Assembly (NCBI GenBank): GCA_002633025.1
Contig: NMRB01000205.1
Location: 140,797-204,796 of the forward strand
Direction: 5' to 3'
Length of the DNA stretch: 64,000 nucleotides
Source: Notospermus geniculatus
Taxonomy: Eukaryota > Nemertea > Pilidiophora > Heteronemertea > Lineidae
In this document: positions 10,604 through 22,500 of the stretch, in pieces
How positions within the stretch are numbered: position 1 is the stretch's first letter
Layout of the letters: each line of letters starts with the position of its first letter
Notes under the pieces: generated by a model
Databases searched by the model: none
Told to the model about the DNA's origin: nothing
Seen by the model: only the letters and a program-made list of their open reading frames with translations
Position numbers and translations under genes: made by a program

Positions 10604-11697
10604 CCGTTCCCGTGTCAGTTCTCGACGTTCAAGACGGGTATTGGTAAACAGAGAAATCAAGAAATGAAGAAATCGAGAACTCCCAAGATCGATTAGTTAA
10701 ACCTATGCCTTCCTACATCTATTCAGGTCGCAGTTATTTCCGCAAATAAACAAAAGCATATTAGGGACATCGCATGGCAACTTTGACGCCTTGGGCACTT
10801 CCGGTAAACAGCCATGCAGTAGGATCATTGCTCGAAAGGGCTGGAAATTAAAGCTATACCTCCTATAATTTGGGATAAGCACCCCTGGACCACGACGTAC
10901 GGTAACTTAAGTTACCGTACAAAAATGTCGGCGGAGACAAATTTTTCCGCCACCGGTGAGTAAATAAGATTTTACTCACCGGTGGCGGAAAAATTTGTCT
11001 CCGCCGACATTTTTGTACGGTAACTTAAGTTACCGTACGTCGTGGTCCAGGGGTGATAAGGAGACAAGACCAATCCCTACAACTTTTCAAAAGGGACCGA
11101 TAGTAAATTCTCAAGGACTTAGGAGCTGTAGGCCTAATTCGAGGCTATCCTTCATTTCATGATTTACGCTGAATTTCAACCTCACTACACCTCGTGGTAC
11201 CTGGTTTAGTAGTGTCATAGTTCGATTCTTACACTCTTTTTATTGTCAGTAATGGTGTAGTGCGTGAGTTGTGGGTTCAATTCTGAACATCTTTGGAGCG
11301 AATGGTTGTGCCACTGGGTTAAATTATGGTTATGATTCTCAAACTTTTGACTTGGACTACCACTACTGACCACAAAAATGAGCGAGGGATCGAAGCCAGG
11401 ACCCTGCACTGCACCACAAGGCTCACAGCTCCAAGGTCCTTCGACAAGGAACTTAGGCACAATTGTCTCGTTTGTGGTCCGGTTGTGCTGTATGATACAA
11501 AACATATCATCAATCCAGGTTTTTCTGATGCAGGTGATGTGCTGCACGATCTCCCAACTATGTTGTCTTTATTTACGGCAATAACTGCCCATTACTGCAT
11601 AGATGCAGAAAGGCATTGGTCCACCTAATCGATCTTGGGAGTTCTCGATTTCTTCATTTCTTGGTTTCTCTGTTTACCAATACCCGTTCAAGACTCA
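10604..11697. mobile_element. ~1.1-kb element with ~80-bp terminal inverted repeats
   Basis: The block GGGTATTGGTAAACAGAGAA...GAACTCCCAAGATCGATTAG at 10637-10699 returns as its reverse complement at about 11624-11688 with only a few mismatches. Between them lie the younger palindrome 10880-11055 and short open frames of no recognisable family. No transposase was found. The outer limits are approximate because the similarity fades at both edges. Confidence 0.65.
10880..11055. mobile_element. Perfect 176-bp palindromic MITE with 5-bp target duplication
   Basis: Two 85-base arms are exact reverse complements around a 6-base loop (TAAGAT). The ends are CACCCCTGGACCACG and its complement. The flanks carry ATAAG at 10875-10879 and again at 11056-11060, a direct target-site duplication. 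Inside each arm lies a second perfect palindrome, GTACGGTAACTTAAGTTACC continuing to GTAC (24 bases). Identity of the arms suggests recent origin or strong correction. It is inserted inside 10604-11697. Confidence 0.9.
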
Positions 11698-12437
11698 CAC
11701 TCGTGTCGATATCAACGCGAGTGCAGGGATTCGGATACGCCCCTGATGTCACTACCAGTTGTTGACGAACGCACTCAATCAACCAGCCAATGAGCGATCA
11801 GCCAATAAGAAACTTTTTCCTATTTTCCCCTAGTTCCGTGAAATACTGGTCGCTAATTGGTTGATGACAGTTTGCGCCATCTAGAGTTCAGAAACATGAT
11901 TGGGCCCCTTCTGTGCCAGTGGTTGAGAGCATATAACTAGTATTAAGTTCGAGGCCATTGGGGACGAGTGTAAGCGGCGGTCTCAGAACAAAACCTGTTC
12001 TGCGGCAGCCCATAACAAATAGTTTAATGATCGACTCGGGTGGAATTCCCCGCTTTTCCGTCGATTTTCGGTTTTGTTTTTCACTTAATCGGTTGATGAT
12101 TTTGATAAAGTATCCGTTTTAACTGATAGTAAACTTAGTCCGCCAGGTGCCTATAGAGATTTCTTGGTGATATCCGAGTGAAATCTTCACGTATTCCAGA
12201 AAATGTGAATCAGGGCATTTTTAGACATTAAAGCTGAACTGCACGCACAAAAAGCCCCCATACGACGAGCAGGAGAATTGCAAACGCTCTACAAACATCT
12301 CAAACGACGGCTCAGAACATGATAAACCCCACGCGGCCAGGGGGGCGCCACCTTATTTGTCTTCGAGCTGTCGACGAGTCAACATCCTCTGGTGAGCTCC
12401 TGCTGAACACTTTTTTTGAAAGAAAAAAAATTGATCC

Positions 12438-12496
12438 AGCTGGGAATCGAAACCCGCGCCCTGTTATCTCTGTTCCACTGAACTTGTTGGCAGGCT
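12438..12496 (-). repeat. tRNA-like module (SINE head), minus strand
   Basis: Read on the minus strand it contains GGGCGCGGGTTTCGATTCCC, a good B box, after CCTGCCAACAAGTTCAGTGG. The same module, plus-oriented, lies at 41204-41265. The acceptor stem does not pair, so it is tRNA-derived and not a functional tRNA gene. Confidence 0.6.
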
Positions 12497-12581
12497 TCCC
12501 CTGTTTTCTCTTATTCGTAGGATTATTACGTAAGTCGAAGGTCTACGTCGACGACAAACACATATCATGAATCTGTCATCT

Positions 12582-12648
12582 GGCTCGTTGGCCGAGTGGA
12601 TAGAGTGGTGGATAACAAATCAGAAGGTCGATGGTTCGAATCCCGTCT
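12582..12648 (+). repeat. tRNA-like module (SINE head) with intact A and B boxes
   Basis: TTGGCCGAGTGG matches the tRNA A box and GGTTCGAATCC is a perfect B box 34 bases downstream. The 5' and 3' ends do not form an acceptor stem. The same module in opposite orientation is at 41038-41105. RNA polymerase III transcription is possible in principle. Confidence 0.65.
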
Positions 12649-13460
12649 AAATGGCTATAATTTTTTTTCTTTGAGTACTGTAAGAGGAATCCGGAGTTGT
12701 TGACAGCTCTGCTGCCTGAAGGCAAATAAAGTGGCGCCCTCCTGGCCTCGTGGGGTTTATCATGTTCTGAGCCTTTGTTAGAGGTGTTGGCAGGGTGTTT
12801 GCAATTCTCTTGCTCGTCGCATGAGGGCTTTTTGTTCGTGCACTTCAGCTTTAATTAGTGTAAAACGGGTAACGGGATTTTTTTTTGGAGAAAACTCTCT
12901 GTAGGCACCTGGAGACTGCTTGTCTCTATGTAATGGTATAATCCGGAACAGCGCAGTCGGTTGCCAAGATTCAGAATTCCGCCCCAAAGATTGAATTTTT
13001 GGGTCTAATTAAAAGTTAATTAATAACGTTACTGCTAACCCAAATTCACAATTTTATACCAGACGGGGCAGGGTTTATACTTATGTAATAAACTTGGTGT
13101 AATAGATTACTTTAGGTAATAGAAAAGATATCGATTTTTCAATTATGCCTGCATTATCTTGTGCTTAGGTAGCCCTTCACCTTAATCAATCCTGTGCCAA
13201 ATCGCTGCACACTGTTTTGTTTTGCCTCGTGTTTGGACCTCGTCCTTGGCCTTGCACTTTATGCACTTAGCCTTGGCTATATATGCTGCTGTACAATCGT
13301 AGTGTATTTGTACTGCGCTATGACGTAATGCTACGTCTGCCCACTGTGCATTTTGTACTAAGCCTTGTGACGTTGATCTACTTCTCGTTCCCCGCTTTCG
13401 CGACTTCTCAAGTTAATATTTTTGGAACTACGACAAAGGAGCCATGACACTGCTATTACC

Positions 13461-14006
13461 TCACGCTCGGTTTCTTGTTTCGGCCTTACCAGTGTCATGG
13501 ATTCTCCGTTTGTCATGCTTTTGCTCAAGCAGCGCTGCAAATTCACTATCATTTACCTCTCTTGGAAGTCCTTTGATGTACTCAACAACATCAAAAAAGC
13601 TGATCTCCCTTGACTCCTCTCTGATCCTGGCTGCCCTTCTTAACCAACAGCGACGGTCATGCACTGGTAACTTGGCTACGATATTTACGAGGTAGACTGG
13701 ATGATCCAATGCCCTTTCCTTGTTCACACTACGTAGAGACAACTTCGTGGTTTGCAATAAATCTGCATATTTCTGGATGGCGCCTCCATCACCATTCTTT
13801 ATATCACCTTGAGCCGTCAGCTTCTTGTGAAATTCCACTGTGATGAGATGAGGTAGTCCAAACTTCAACCAAAGTTCTTGCTGAACCTCACTAGCTTGAT
13901 CTGCCGGGAACATATCGGGGGAAGCTTGGGAGAGTTGGGCCACAGGGAGAGTAGGGACACCCTCAATTTCTTGAAGCTGGAGGTAGTTGCTGAAACGCAC
14001 TGCCAT
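13461..14006 (-). pseudogene. Decayed BEL/Pao-type retrotransposon gag fragment
   Basis: A 181-codon open frame carries a pattern I associate with the gag (DUF1759-like) region of BEL/Pao retrotransposons: QQELWLKFG-PH near residue 45, a helical block ending ADLLQTTKLSL, ALDHPVYLVNIVAKLP, then DRRCWLRRAARI and a FFDVVEYI block. Gag is the RNA-packaging capsid protein of these elements. The frame has a stop just before its first ATG, while a neighbouring frame stays open upstream to 14236, suggesting an old frameshift. No protease, reverse transcriptase or integrase follows and no long terminal repeats were seen, so this is a relic. The family call rests on motif memory and is moderate. Confidence 0.5.
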
Positions 14007-14323
14007 TTATATTCAACAGCAGGAACTATCTGTTTCTTTGATATGAGGGACTTCGAAAAGTTAGGTGCCTGTACAAAGTTTTGGCTAGAAATGCATTTTT
14101 CAGCCAAAAAAGTAAAAATTAACTTAAGTTCATACTTTTGTTTATCTCCTATACAGTCCAATGACCACTGATCATAGATACCCTTGAATATAGGTGAAAC
14201 AGTCCTATTAAGCCAAAGAAAAAAGTAAATGGCCACTATATTTTATGAATGGAATTCGAAGTATGCCATCTCATTATAATACTACGGAATTTACTACGAC
14301 CAATCAGCAGCGAGGAGAGAGAC

Positions 14324-14546
14324 ATGAGTGACAGTGATGCCGACGGCGACGACTCTATGAGTCATCCGGAAAACATGCAAAGGATGGTGTTGGCTGGGGG
14401 TCAACGACGTTCAGGAGGTACACTGCTAAGTCTTCATTAGTGCTACAACAATTTTCTGTTGTCACCCGCCGCGCTCTGGCTAAAGTTGCAGCAGTGACGT
14501 GAATTCTCTGGTCAGCCTCCTCGCACTTCGGTTTTTTCGGCGCCAT
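14324..14546. other. Two short opposed open frames, unassigned
   Basis: On the plus strand an acidic peptide begins at the ATG at 14324 (SDSDADGDDSMS). On the minus strand a basic peptide starts MAPKKPKCEEADQR at 14546 in a CGCCATG context and runs 63 codons. Either could be a first exon, but no downstream exon or family was recognised for either strand, and they overlap. Confidence 0.2.
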
Positions 14547-14559
14547 GTTTGTTGTTAGT

Positions 14560-15720
14560 CTGTCGATCTCGTTGTCGGAAATCCCCGTGAGATTTTGAAA
14601 TTTTTCCGGCAGTAAACACTAATGTCGCCCAAATGTATCTAAACAATACTGATAAAAGATTTTTCATGAACGTTTTTGTAGTGTATTTCGTTAGAATTGG
14701 GGGATAAATAAATGACCTCAATCATCTATATGAAGCGGGCTTTATTCTCTGGTCTCTGTCACGAAATCCGTCGCCAACGACAGGTTGGAGGATCAACTCA
14801 AGACTGTATTTCATAAAACATCTTGGCCATTTAATAATAAGGACTGAAATGTACAATAATATACAATTAATTATAAATATTCACAAGATATTCACACTCA
14901 CACATACACATTTATACACACAACACTCTTATCTTACTCCCGGAATGAAAGACAGATGGAGATGTAGGCTAGTCCCAATGTCACCACCACAGTTAATACA
15001 ACTCATGTCGATATTCCATCTATTACATTATTGGCATACTGGAGCTCCACTTGAAGGAATCACTTGTTAAGTCACACGGCACCACAGCCGGCACACACCC
15101 ATGTGTGCACCAAGAACCAAGTTGGCCAATACACGAGGCCAAGGTACTATACATGTACCTACATGCAGGCCATTACACACTGGCCAATGCACAACAGGCC
15201 ACATACACATATGCAGGCCTACACCACAAAGAAGGAATACTAGATTCCTCAAACCTTCAAAACACAAATTTGCTTTGATGTACCGGATCACACAATAAAC
15301 CAACATAAGGTGAATGACACAAAAACTACCTACCCCAAGCAAAATGAAGCAAAATCAGAGTTTTAAGTAAAACTAAACTTCACAATTTCTTCAACACTGC
15401 CCACTTCAAAATACTTCATGTAAATGGCCTCAGACCAACACCCAATCATGTGACCTAAGAACCCTCACACAATACCCTTACATCACACCGCATTCACACA
15501 CTGCTGACTCACACACATACCAAACAAACAGGAATAATTCTTACTAAAACCACAAAGAATGAAATTATTTATTGACTTTCGAATNTTTTTTATTAAGTGA
15601 ACAAACGGTGCCTATTACACAAAGATCAACCTGGTACCTCTGTGAATACTGCTGTCGTTATATATCGGTATTGTACAGAATCTAAATGGCTGCCGGCTGC
15701 TGGCTGCTGACGAGGTTTGC
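14560..15720. other. AC-rich, AT-rich gene-free stretch
   Basis: The strand is poor in G, with CACACA-type runs around 14890-14930 and 15170-15230 and a single N at 15585. Nothing coding is recognised. The weak open frames of 60-90 codons on both strands reflect the composition. Confidence 0.4.
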
Positions 15721-15729
15721 TGAACCAAC

Positions 15730-16030
15730 CTTGCACAAAAAAACTGGTTTTTGCCTTTCATTGGACAAATGGTGAGTTTTTGTATCAAAATAAACCAACT
15801 TTGTTTTTTTTAAACTAAGTTTCTTTTTAAGAAACCAAGTTTATTTTTTTAAAGTTGGGTTTTTAAAAACACGGTTTTTTAAACCAGGTTTTTTCCCACT
15901 CAGTTAAAAAAACTATGATTTTTTTGAATAAATGAACAGTTGACTAAAAAACCAAGTTTATTTTTTAAAATCCAAGATTCTTTGCAATGGAGTAAAATAA
16001 ACCTTTTTTTAAACCAGGTTTATTTGATTA
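15730..16030. repeat. Degenerate array of AAACCAAGTTT-like words
   Basis: Words of the form AAACC(A)AGTTTATTTTTT and their complements alternate about every 25-45 bases, giving many small inverted and direct repeats in a T-rich tract. It looks like decayed tandem or fold-back DNA. No boundaries were identified. Confidence 0.45.
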
Positions 16031-18890
16031 TATGAACAAACGGCTTGCCATTATGTTCCATCATTTTACCACCAACTCAACATGAGCACAGGGACACCTG
16101 GACCATGGCACATAACGAAACCATGATGATAACGAAACCATGAGAATGTTTTCCAGCTATCTTCTCACAGGCGATTGGTTTGCCTACAACTAGGCCTAGT
16201 TTGGGTATCGATGGGCCTATTGCATGGAATAGAGAAATACGGTACCAGAAATACATTACAGTGCAGCCAAGGCAGCAAATCCAGAAACCTTAGTTCCAAA
16301 TGGTAAAATCTAAAACTGAGGTAGGGCCTACCCACCCATATAACAGAAGGTAGCAAGAAAGAAGGGCTAATAAGGCATGTTCAGCCAGGGAGTGTTCCAT
16401 TGAAATCAAAAGCAAACACACTTCCACAGCTTGGCCAATAACTCATCAGGCCAAGTTTAATCTTTAGTTCCTCAATTAAACACTAGATGTCTCTACTATT
16501 TTCCTCATTCATACCGGCACCATCAAATATTGTGGAAATTGGCACGTCTTCAATAATTTTTACTTTTTGATGATCTGTCCATGGTTTTTTTAGGTTCATG
16601 ACATGCAGAGTAAAATGGAACAAAACATGCATCTTTCAATTCAAACCTAACAGTGACTTTCACTCTCAACAGAAAAACTAATAACAAAAGCATGCTAAAT
16701 AAGAAGAGGAAGTTAGTTCAGTGGGGTAAAAATTGCTGTGGAAAATGAGCAAAGATCCTCAACAAACATATAAGATATACAAGTGTTAGAGCGAAGGTCC
16801 TCTCTCATGGCAACAAAGCACCAGTCAAGTCTGTTGCCTCAGCCCCATACAAAATGAAATGAATTGCTGTGTTCGTGGCAATTCCATGCAATTATGGCAG
16901 TTGCAGGCACTAAAATTTGTTAAAAAAACAGAATATTGTTAAGTCAGTGGCATATTAAGCCCCTCTTCGATGAGAGCTCTTAATTCTGTCATCCAGACAG
17001 TGCACAAGCTGTAAGCAAACAAAATGAACTAACGAAGGATTGTAAATTGGCATTCACTGACAAGATAAATCTTATGACCTCTGCCTCAACCAGCGAAGGT
17101 CGCATAAAATTGTTATTTATTCAATACAACATTGAACCTGACAATCAGTCAAATTAATGGCATAATTTGCCATCATTCCCAGGCCACATCTAGGGCCATA
17201 TTGGGTGGTGGGGATGCATGAGTTCAGCCATTCATCACCAAGAATTTGTGAGAAATGGTTCTTAAGGTGTGAAATTTACCACAATTGCACTTTCACTGCC
17301 AAGGTCAATTTCGTTGAAAATGAAAACATGAAAAAAGTTTTACTGGCAGCTGAAAGCTGTGAAATAGATAGGCATAGGAAAGCTCCCAGTTGCTGAGCAG
17401 CAGTAGTGGATCATTTTGATGGTACAGATTACATGTATTTCATGTTGGACACAAGTCTTAGTTCGACACTTCCTGCATAGAGGGCATCAGTGGTGCAAAG
17501 GGTTCAACGCTGACCAATCATTTCGCTTGGTTTCCAATGACCACTCGACCAATCAGAAAGATCGGGTTCTTATATTCTGACATAAGGGGAATGAGCTCAG
17601 AGCAATGAAGTATGTCGGTTAAAGGGTGCATGACTTCGAACCAACCATCAAAACTAAACAAATGTTACGTAACAATTAACGGGACCAAACACTACATCCA
17701 ACTTGAGAACGTTAAATATTCTACCATAACATCCAAAGTTACGAAACACCTGGAGACAGTATGGATTAGAGAACTGCAGAAAAACTATGGAAACATAAAA
17801 TAATATCTAGAAACGGTAAAAGGAAATTGTTCTTACCGACTTAGAGTGAAGGTGCTGGTAAAGGAAGAAAGAGGACAATCAGAAGAACAGTGCAACTGAT
17901 TCACCAAGTGCTGACATCTGATAATTTTCAATGTTTGTTTGGTATCTACAGATATTTGTCGAATTGCAATGACCTCTCGTTAATTATGATGAAGGTTAAT
18001 TGATGATTGATGTATAATATGCAAACTTTATCAATTATGGCATTTTCCCTGAGCTGGGAGTTATAATGGCCACATTTGCCTGATAGTCCGATTTAACACA
18101 GAAGAGGGGTGGAGTAATAAAATCAGAAGACGATATCGAACAAAAACCTTAACAGAGGTTTGGGTTGCACAGGGATAGCATCACAATGACCTGTAACCTA
18201 CGTATGTGCACTGATTGAACATACTCACATCTAGAGACAAGTTCGATCACCAGTTGCCTGTCACTGTCAACTGGAAGTGAACAGACCTACAAGCCAAGGC
18301 CCACGCAACTACGCCATGTACACAATCCCCGTGCTACATAGGCCAACTGATCAGCTCATGGCCAACTATACGCTGGCAAAATAGGCCTAAAGTACATGTA
18401 CCACACAACACCGAAACATACTAAGACCTCTCAGATACGGATATCAAATGCAAGACTGGTTCTCAACTATCTCTTTAAAGTTTCAATGATATTCTAGACC
18501 TACCTGTTGTAGTGGTATTGTTTGCCAAATTAACAAACTTCTTTTTTTCACCTACAGAGAGCCTGCTTGAAAATCGTGGTTGTCCCACACTATTTAAAGG
18601 AAGTGATACATTACAAGCAATAAGTGATGATGTCACATGGCAAGTCAATGTCATTGGACACTATCCATGCGCAACGAAGACCTCAAAATATCTGAAGTAA
18701 TTGACGATAACTGATGGAGCTGCCAGAATCCCTCAGACGTCACACCTAGTGCAACATGAAACATCTCATAGCGTGCTTCTTGAATTCCCAGTGGCAATTA
18801 AACGGGAAAAGGTATACATACAATTAGTATATACTAAATAGATTGAAGACTAATGTTAGTAACGGATTTGTGGGATTGAATTTATGCTAA
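16031..18890. other. Gene-free stretch upstream of IGBP1
   Basis: I searched the plus strand for the missing N-terminal IGBP1 exon (a leucine-rich helix expected 50-60 residues before 19447) and did not find it. A splice-like acceptor at about 18557 followed by 46 open codons (ESLLENRGCPTLF...) has no recognised family. No RNA gene or repeat boundary was identified. Confidence 0.35.
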
Positions 18891-18891
18891 A

Positions 18892-19170
18892 GTTAAAGTT
18901 AAAGTTTGGGTTTAGTCTGATATCAACTACGGTTGAGGCCTCTCATCCGACTTTACACTTTAACCGCAGTCCATCCTGAAACCTTTCAGTAGAACTCAGA
19001 TGAGCTGCTCATTCAGCACTACAATCTGAGCAGCATTACCGACTGGTACCCATTTATACACCTGGGTGGAGAGAGGCCAGTGAGGCAAAGAGACTTGCCC
19101 AAAGTCTCACGCCCAGTGGGATTTGAACCCGGGACCCTCTGACCACAATACCATGGCTCCACAGTGCCCA
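18892..19170 (-). mobile_element. tRNA-derived SINE, copy 1
   Basis: Read on the minus strand, a tRNA-like head with GTCCCGGGTTCAAATCCCAC (B box) is followed by a body with GCGTGAGACTTTGGGCAAGT, a stretch around 'gagcagctcatctgagttct' and 'ctgaaaggtttcaggatgga'. The same order occurs at 60735-61185 (there split by another element). The head ends near GGAGCCATGG. Non-coding, dependent on LINE machinery in trans. Confidence 0.8.
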
Positions 19171-19446
19171 TGCCCATGGATATAATTCCTCCAAGGATGA
19201 ACATTGAGTTTAATGAGAAGTAAATAAAGATTAACAAGATGACATTGTAAATGTCGTATGGTTCCCGATGTACATTTGTACACGAATGGTACACTGATAG
19301 AGATCAAGATATATTGATAGAGATCAGATACATTGATAGAGATCAGGATACACTGACAGATGATTGATGTGATGTAATGTGGTGCAGTACGATGCCGTGC
19401 GATACGATATATGACATGACATGATTGACATATGATATGATATGAN

Positions 19447-19532
19447 GGCGAGCAAGCTATCAAGATGGTCAACGACCTCAGTCTGTTCAGTACAAATGAA
19501 GAAATAGAAGAAGTTGCTTCAAATGAACTTCG
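19447..19532 (+). CDS. IGBP1: IGBP1 first visible exon (5' edge unresolved)
   Basis: Encodes GEQAIKMVNDLSLFSTNEEI and the following EEVASNEL, matching the conserved helix just before the YLL-P motif of the family. It ends CG before donor GTGGGT (phase 2), completed to CGG (Arg) by the next exon. The 5' edge coincides with the N at 19446 after a degenerate ATATG-rich tract, so neither the acceptor nor the true exon start can be read. Confidence 0.85.
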
Positions 19533-22500
19533 GTGGGTACCGGTGTGGAATTAGAGGGACTTTTCTTGACGAGTAAGCGTCTATGACGTGTTCATATGCC
19601 CCCCCCCACAGACAATACCACCATTGGTATATTACACTGTGTATCTGTGGCTGGGGGGTCGCACTAAATTGCATCCAACTGCGACCAGTTGCGTCCACTA
19701 GCGTCCAATGGCATAAAAAAGTAATTTCTAGCAATAAAAGTGACCATATCAATATTTGTGAGTGTGGGCAGGAGTCAATCAAATGTTCCTGAAATGTATT
19801 TCATGTATTAATTTGGAACGTTTCCAATGACTCATTTCCATGATTTGTTGATTTTAATTTTGCGTCCAGACGCCAGCGGCCATTTTGTTGTTACCGTTGT
19901 TTGGGATAGACTCTACCGATAGGCCTATGGCCACGACGGCCTGAGGAATCACAATCGCGGAAGGCCGACTTTGTGAGTTTTTATTCTCGTCAGATGTCAT
20001 TAATTCAGGTTTGTGTGATTATTCTGATGAGATAATGTGGAGAATTACAATTTAAAAATTAAATTTGAACATTTGTATTGATAAAATTAGTGTTTTATAG
20101 CATTGGACGCAGTTGGTCGCTGCTGGACGCAAATTAGTACGACCGGTGGCTGGGGAGGAGGCGAGCCGTAATACTTACATTGTAAAGGAGCACGGTATTG
20201 GATCTCTAATGCGCTACTGCCGACGTAGAGGGAGACACCTAGTGGCAGCATGACGTACTACAAAACTGCATTACAAAATGTACATAGTTAATCGGGTCAA
20301 TTCGCCGACAATGTAGTTAGTCCCTGGGTTGGAGAGTGGCACGGTGGTTGCGGCTGTCGAGAAAAAGTGGCTATACCGTGGTACTTAAAGGCAAATTTTC
20401 ACCATCTTCCTCTCCATTGCAGGTACTTATTACTGCCAGGACTACTTGGTTACTTCATGAACAAAAATACAAAAACAGAACGCATGGAAGTCGTGACGAA
20501 ATCTCAAGCATACTATATGGACTTCCTCAAACTGTGTAAACTTTACCAAGTCTGTGATTTCGATTTACCGAAGCAGCCCAGCGGGACAGAGCAAGATGAG
20601 AAGCAAGCGAAGGCACCAAAACCTCCTGGGTAGGTGTCAGAGATGTTGTTTTTGAAAGAAGCTCTATCATCCAAGGGTTACACTGCAGCCATAATAATCT
20701 TAAACACCGGCTGTATTTTATAATATATAGGAAGTCAACTTCCAAAATTTTGCAAATTTTCGACCCCAAACGGGGTCTTCCTCAGGCACTTTTCAGTAAG
20801 AAACTCCGGCTGTATTTTGACGCTATTACGTAGAATGCTAATATCAGTCCAGGGTTCTCCACAGGGTTTGAAACAGACCGGGCAATGGTGACGTCACACA
20901 GTTACTGATATTGGAAGCCGCTGCCGGATGCGCGTCCTCAGGGGGGTCCGTAGGCCTCCCCCAGAAAAATTTGCAATCTAGAAGCCCTGAAATGTGATTT
21001 CCCGGCATTTCAGAACACAAACCTAGCTCCTGTCGGTGCTTGGAAAACCTCAGTGTATTAAAAGTGAATAATTTAGACCGGGCAGCATTTTTTTAGACAG
21101 GGCGGCAGATTTTTAGACCGGGCGCTGAGATCAATCCTGTGTTTTAGAACGGGCACCATGCCTGTTCTGTTATACTAGTGGAGAACCCTGCAGTGCTACA
21201 CCGACATGTTATTGAAAATGAAAAAATATGTATTTTCGAATTCAGGCCAACGGACTATTTATCACTAGCAGAGAGAAGGAAGATTAAAATGGAACGATTT
21301 AAGAAGAAAAAGGAGACTGAGACCAGATTGAAAGAGTTGTATGACAAGGTGAAACAAGAACATGTGGACGATGAGGTCAAGGTGAGAGAGAGGAGTCCGT
21401 GATGGTTCCATCATTACCCCTTGGAAACCAGCTTGTTTTTACACCCATATGCATCTGAATGTTAATCCCGGCCCCCCCCCCACTTAATATGGTCATGGGG
21501 TCCGCGTCCACGTTCCCAATTTCTCCGGGAAAGGGGTACTTTTTGCCAATCAATCTCCGGCCCAAAGAATTGAAAAAACGGGGTTCTTTTTACCGTTGAC
21601 CTGGAGAAAAGGTTTAAAAAGGGGTATATTTTAACCTTTAGAAGAGAAATTGAAAAAAGGGGGTTCAAAACAGCTGACGAAACCTGAGGACAAAACATTA
21701 TGCAAAAAAGCGAATGCCGGTACGCAAAGAAGTCAGCATGGATTGATTTCGCGCCACGTCCAAGCCAACGAACGCCCAAGAAAGACACAATACAATGTGT
21801 TGTGACAAAAGAAGTCGATTTTGAGCTGTCTTTGTTTTCATTTCAGAGAGACTATTACATGACTTTGTTGACGAGGTGGATACAATCCAGTCTGGAAGAG
21901 TTAGACAGCATCAAAGGTATCTTTTATTTGAATTAGTCGAGATCATCTTCTGTATTCTCTCTGATCTTACATGGAGGGCAAGTGTATTGATCCTCACAAG
22001 ACCCATTACTATCGTAGAATTATCACAATAATCATAGGCCTTTCCCCCTGATCTTGATGCTTCAGCTTTCCTCCATCTCTGTACAATATGACCAGTCCTG
22101 CTGTGGCTAATGGGAGATTTTCATCATTTCAGACGAACTCCCAATCTTAGAACACATGGCAAAAATGCGCATTTCTGGGTCTCAACCAGGAATAGAACAA
22201 AAGCAACAGGAAAAGCCTTCCAAGTCTGTGAGTACAGGTTTACAAAAAGACTGAAATTATCTTCAAGCGAATTTTTCACCCAAAATGGGATGTGCAGACA
22301 CCCCACCAACTCAGATTGAATTAGAATTAGAATTAAGTTTTTGTGCCTCATAAAAGACCAGAGATTTCACATCGGCTCTATACAAATACAATAAACCTGT
22401 GCGTAGTGCAGAAAGGATAGGTTAGAGAAGGAAGAGACGTACGGCAAAGATTGTGAGGACATCTGGTGTTAGCTGGATGAACCAAAACTACCCGGTACCA

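Larger units (their letters stand above)
12228..12854. mobile_element. TTAA-bounded inverted-repeat element carrying tRNA-like modules
   Basis: It starts TTAAAGCTGAACTGCACG and ends with the near complement CGTGCACTTCAGCTTTAA. The arms continue inward for about 120 bases (AAAAAGCCCCCATACGACGA; GAACATGATAAACCCCACG) as an imperfect inverted repeat. The interior holds two tRNA-like modules facing in opposite directions. A second, one-armed copy with the same interior order lies at 40824-41280. TTAA at both ends suggests a piggyBac/Kolobok-like non-autonomous element. Confidence 0.75.

Noticed and set aside
12582-12648. Functional tRNA gene
   Set aside because: A and B boxes are good but the ends do not form an acceptor stem and the module recurs as part of a repeat; the same applies to the tRNA-like units at 27824, 32180, 41204 and 59500.
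18558-18701. Possible internal exon after a pyrimidine-rich acceptor
   Set aside because: Tested as the missing IGBP1 exon: the peptide does not resemble the family and the frame ends in a stop, not at a donor.
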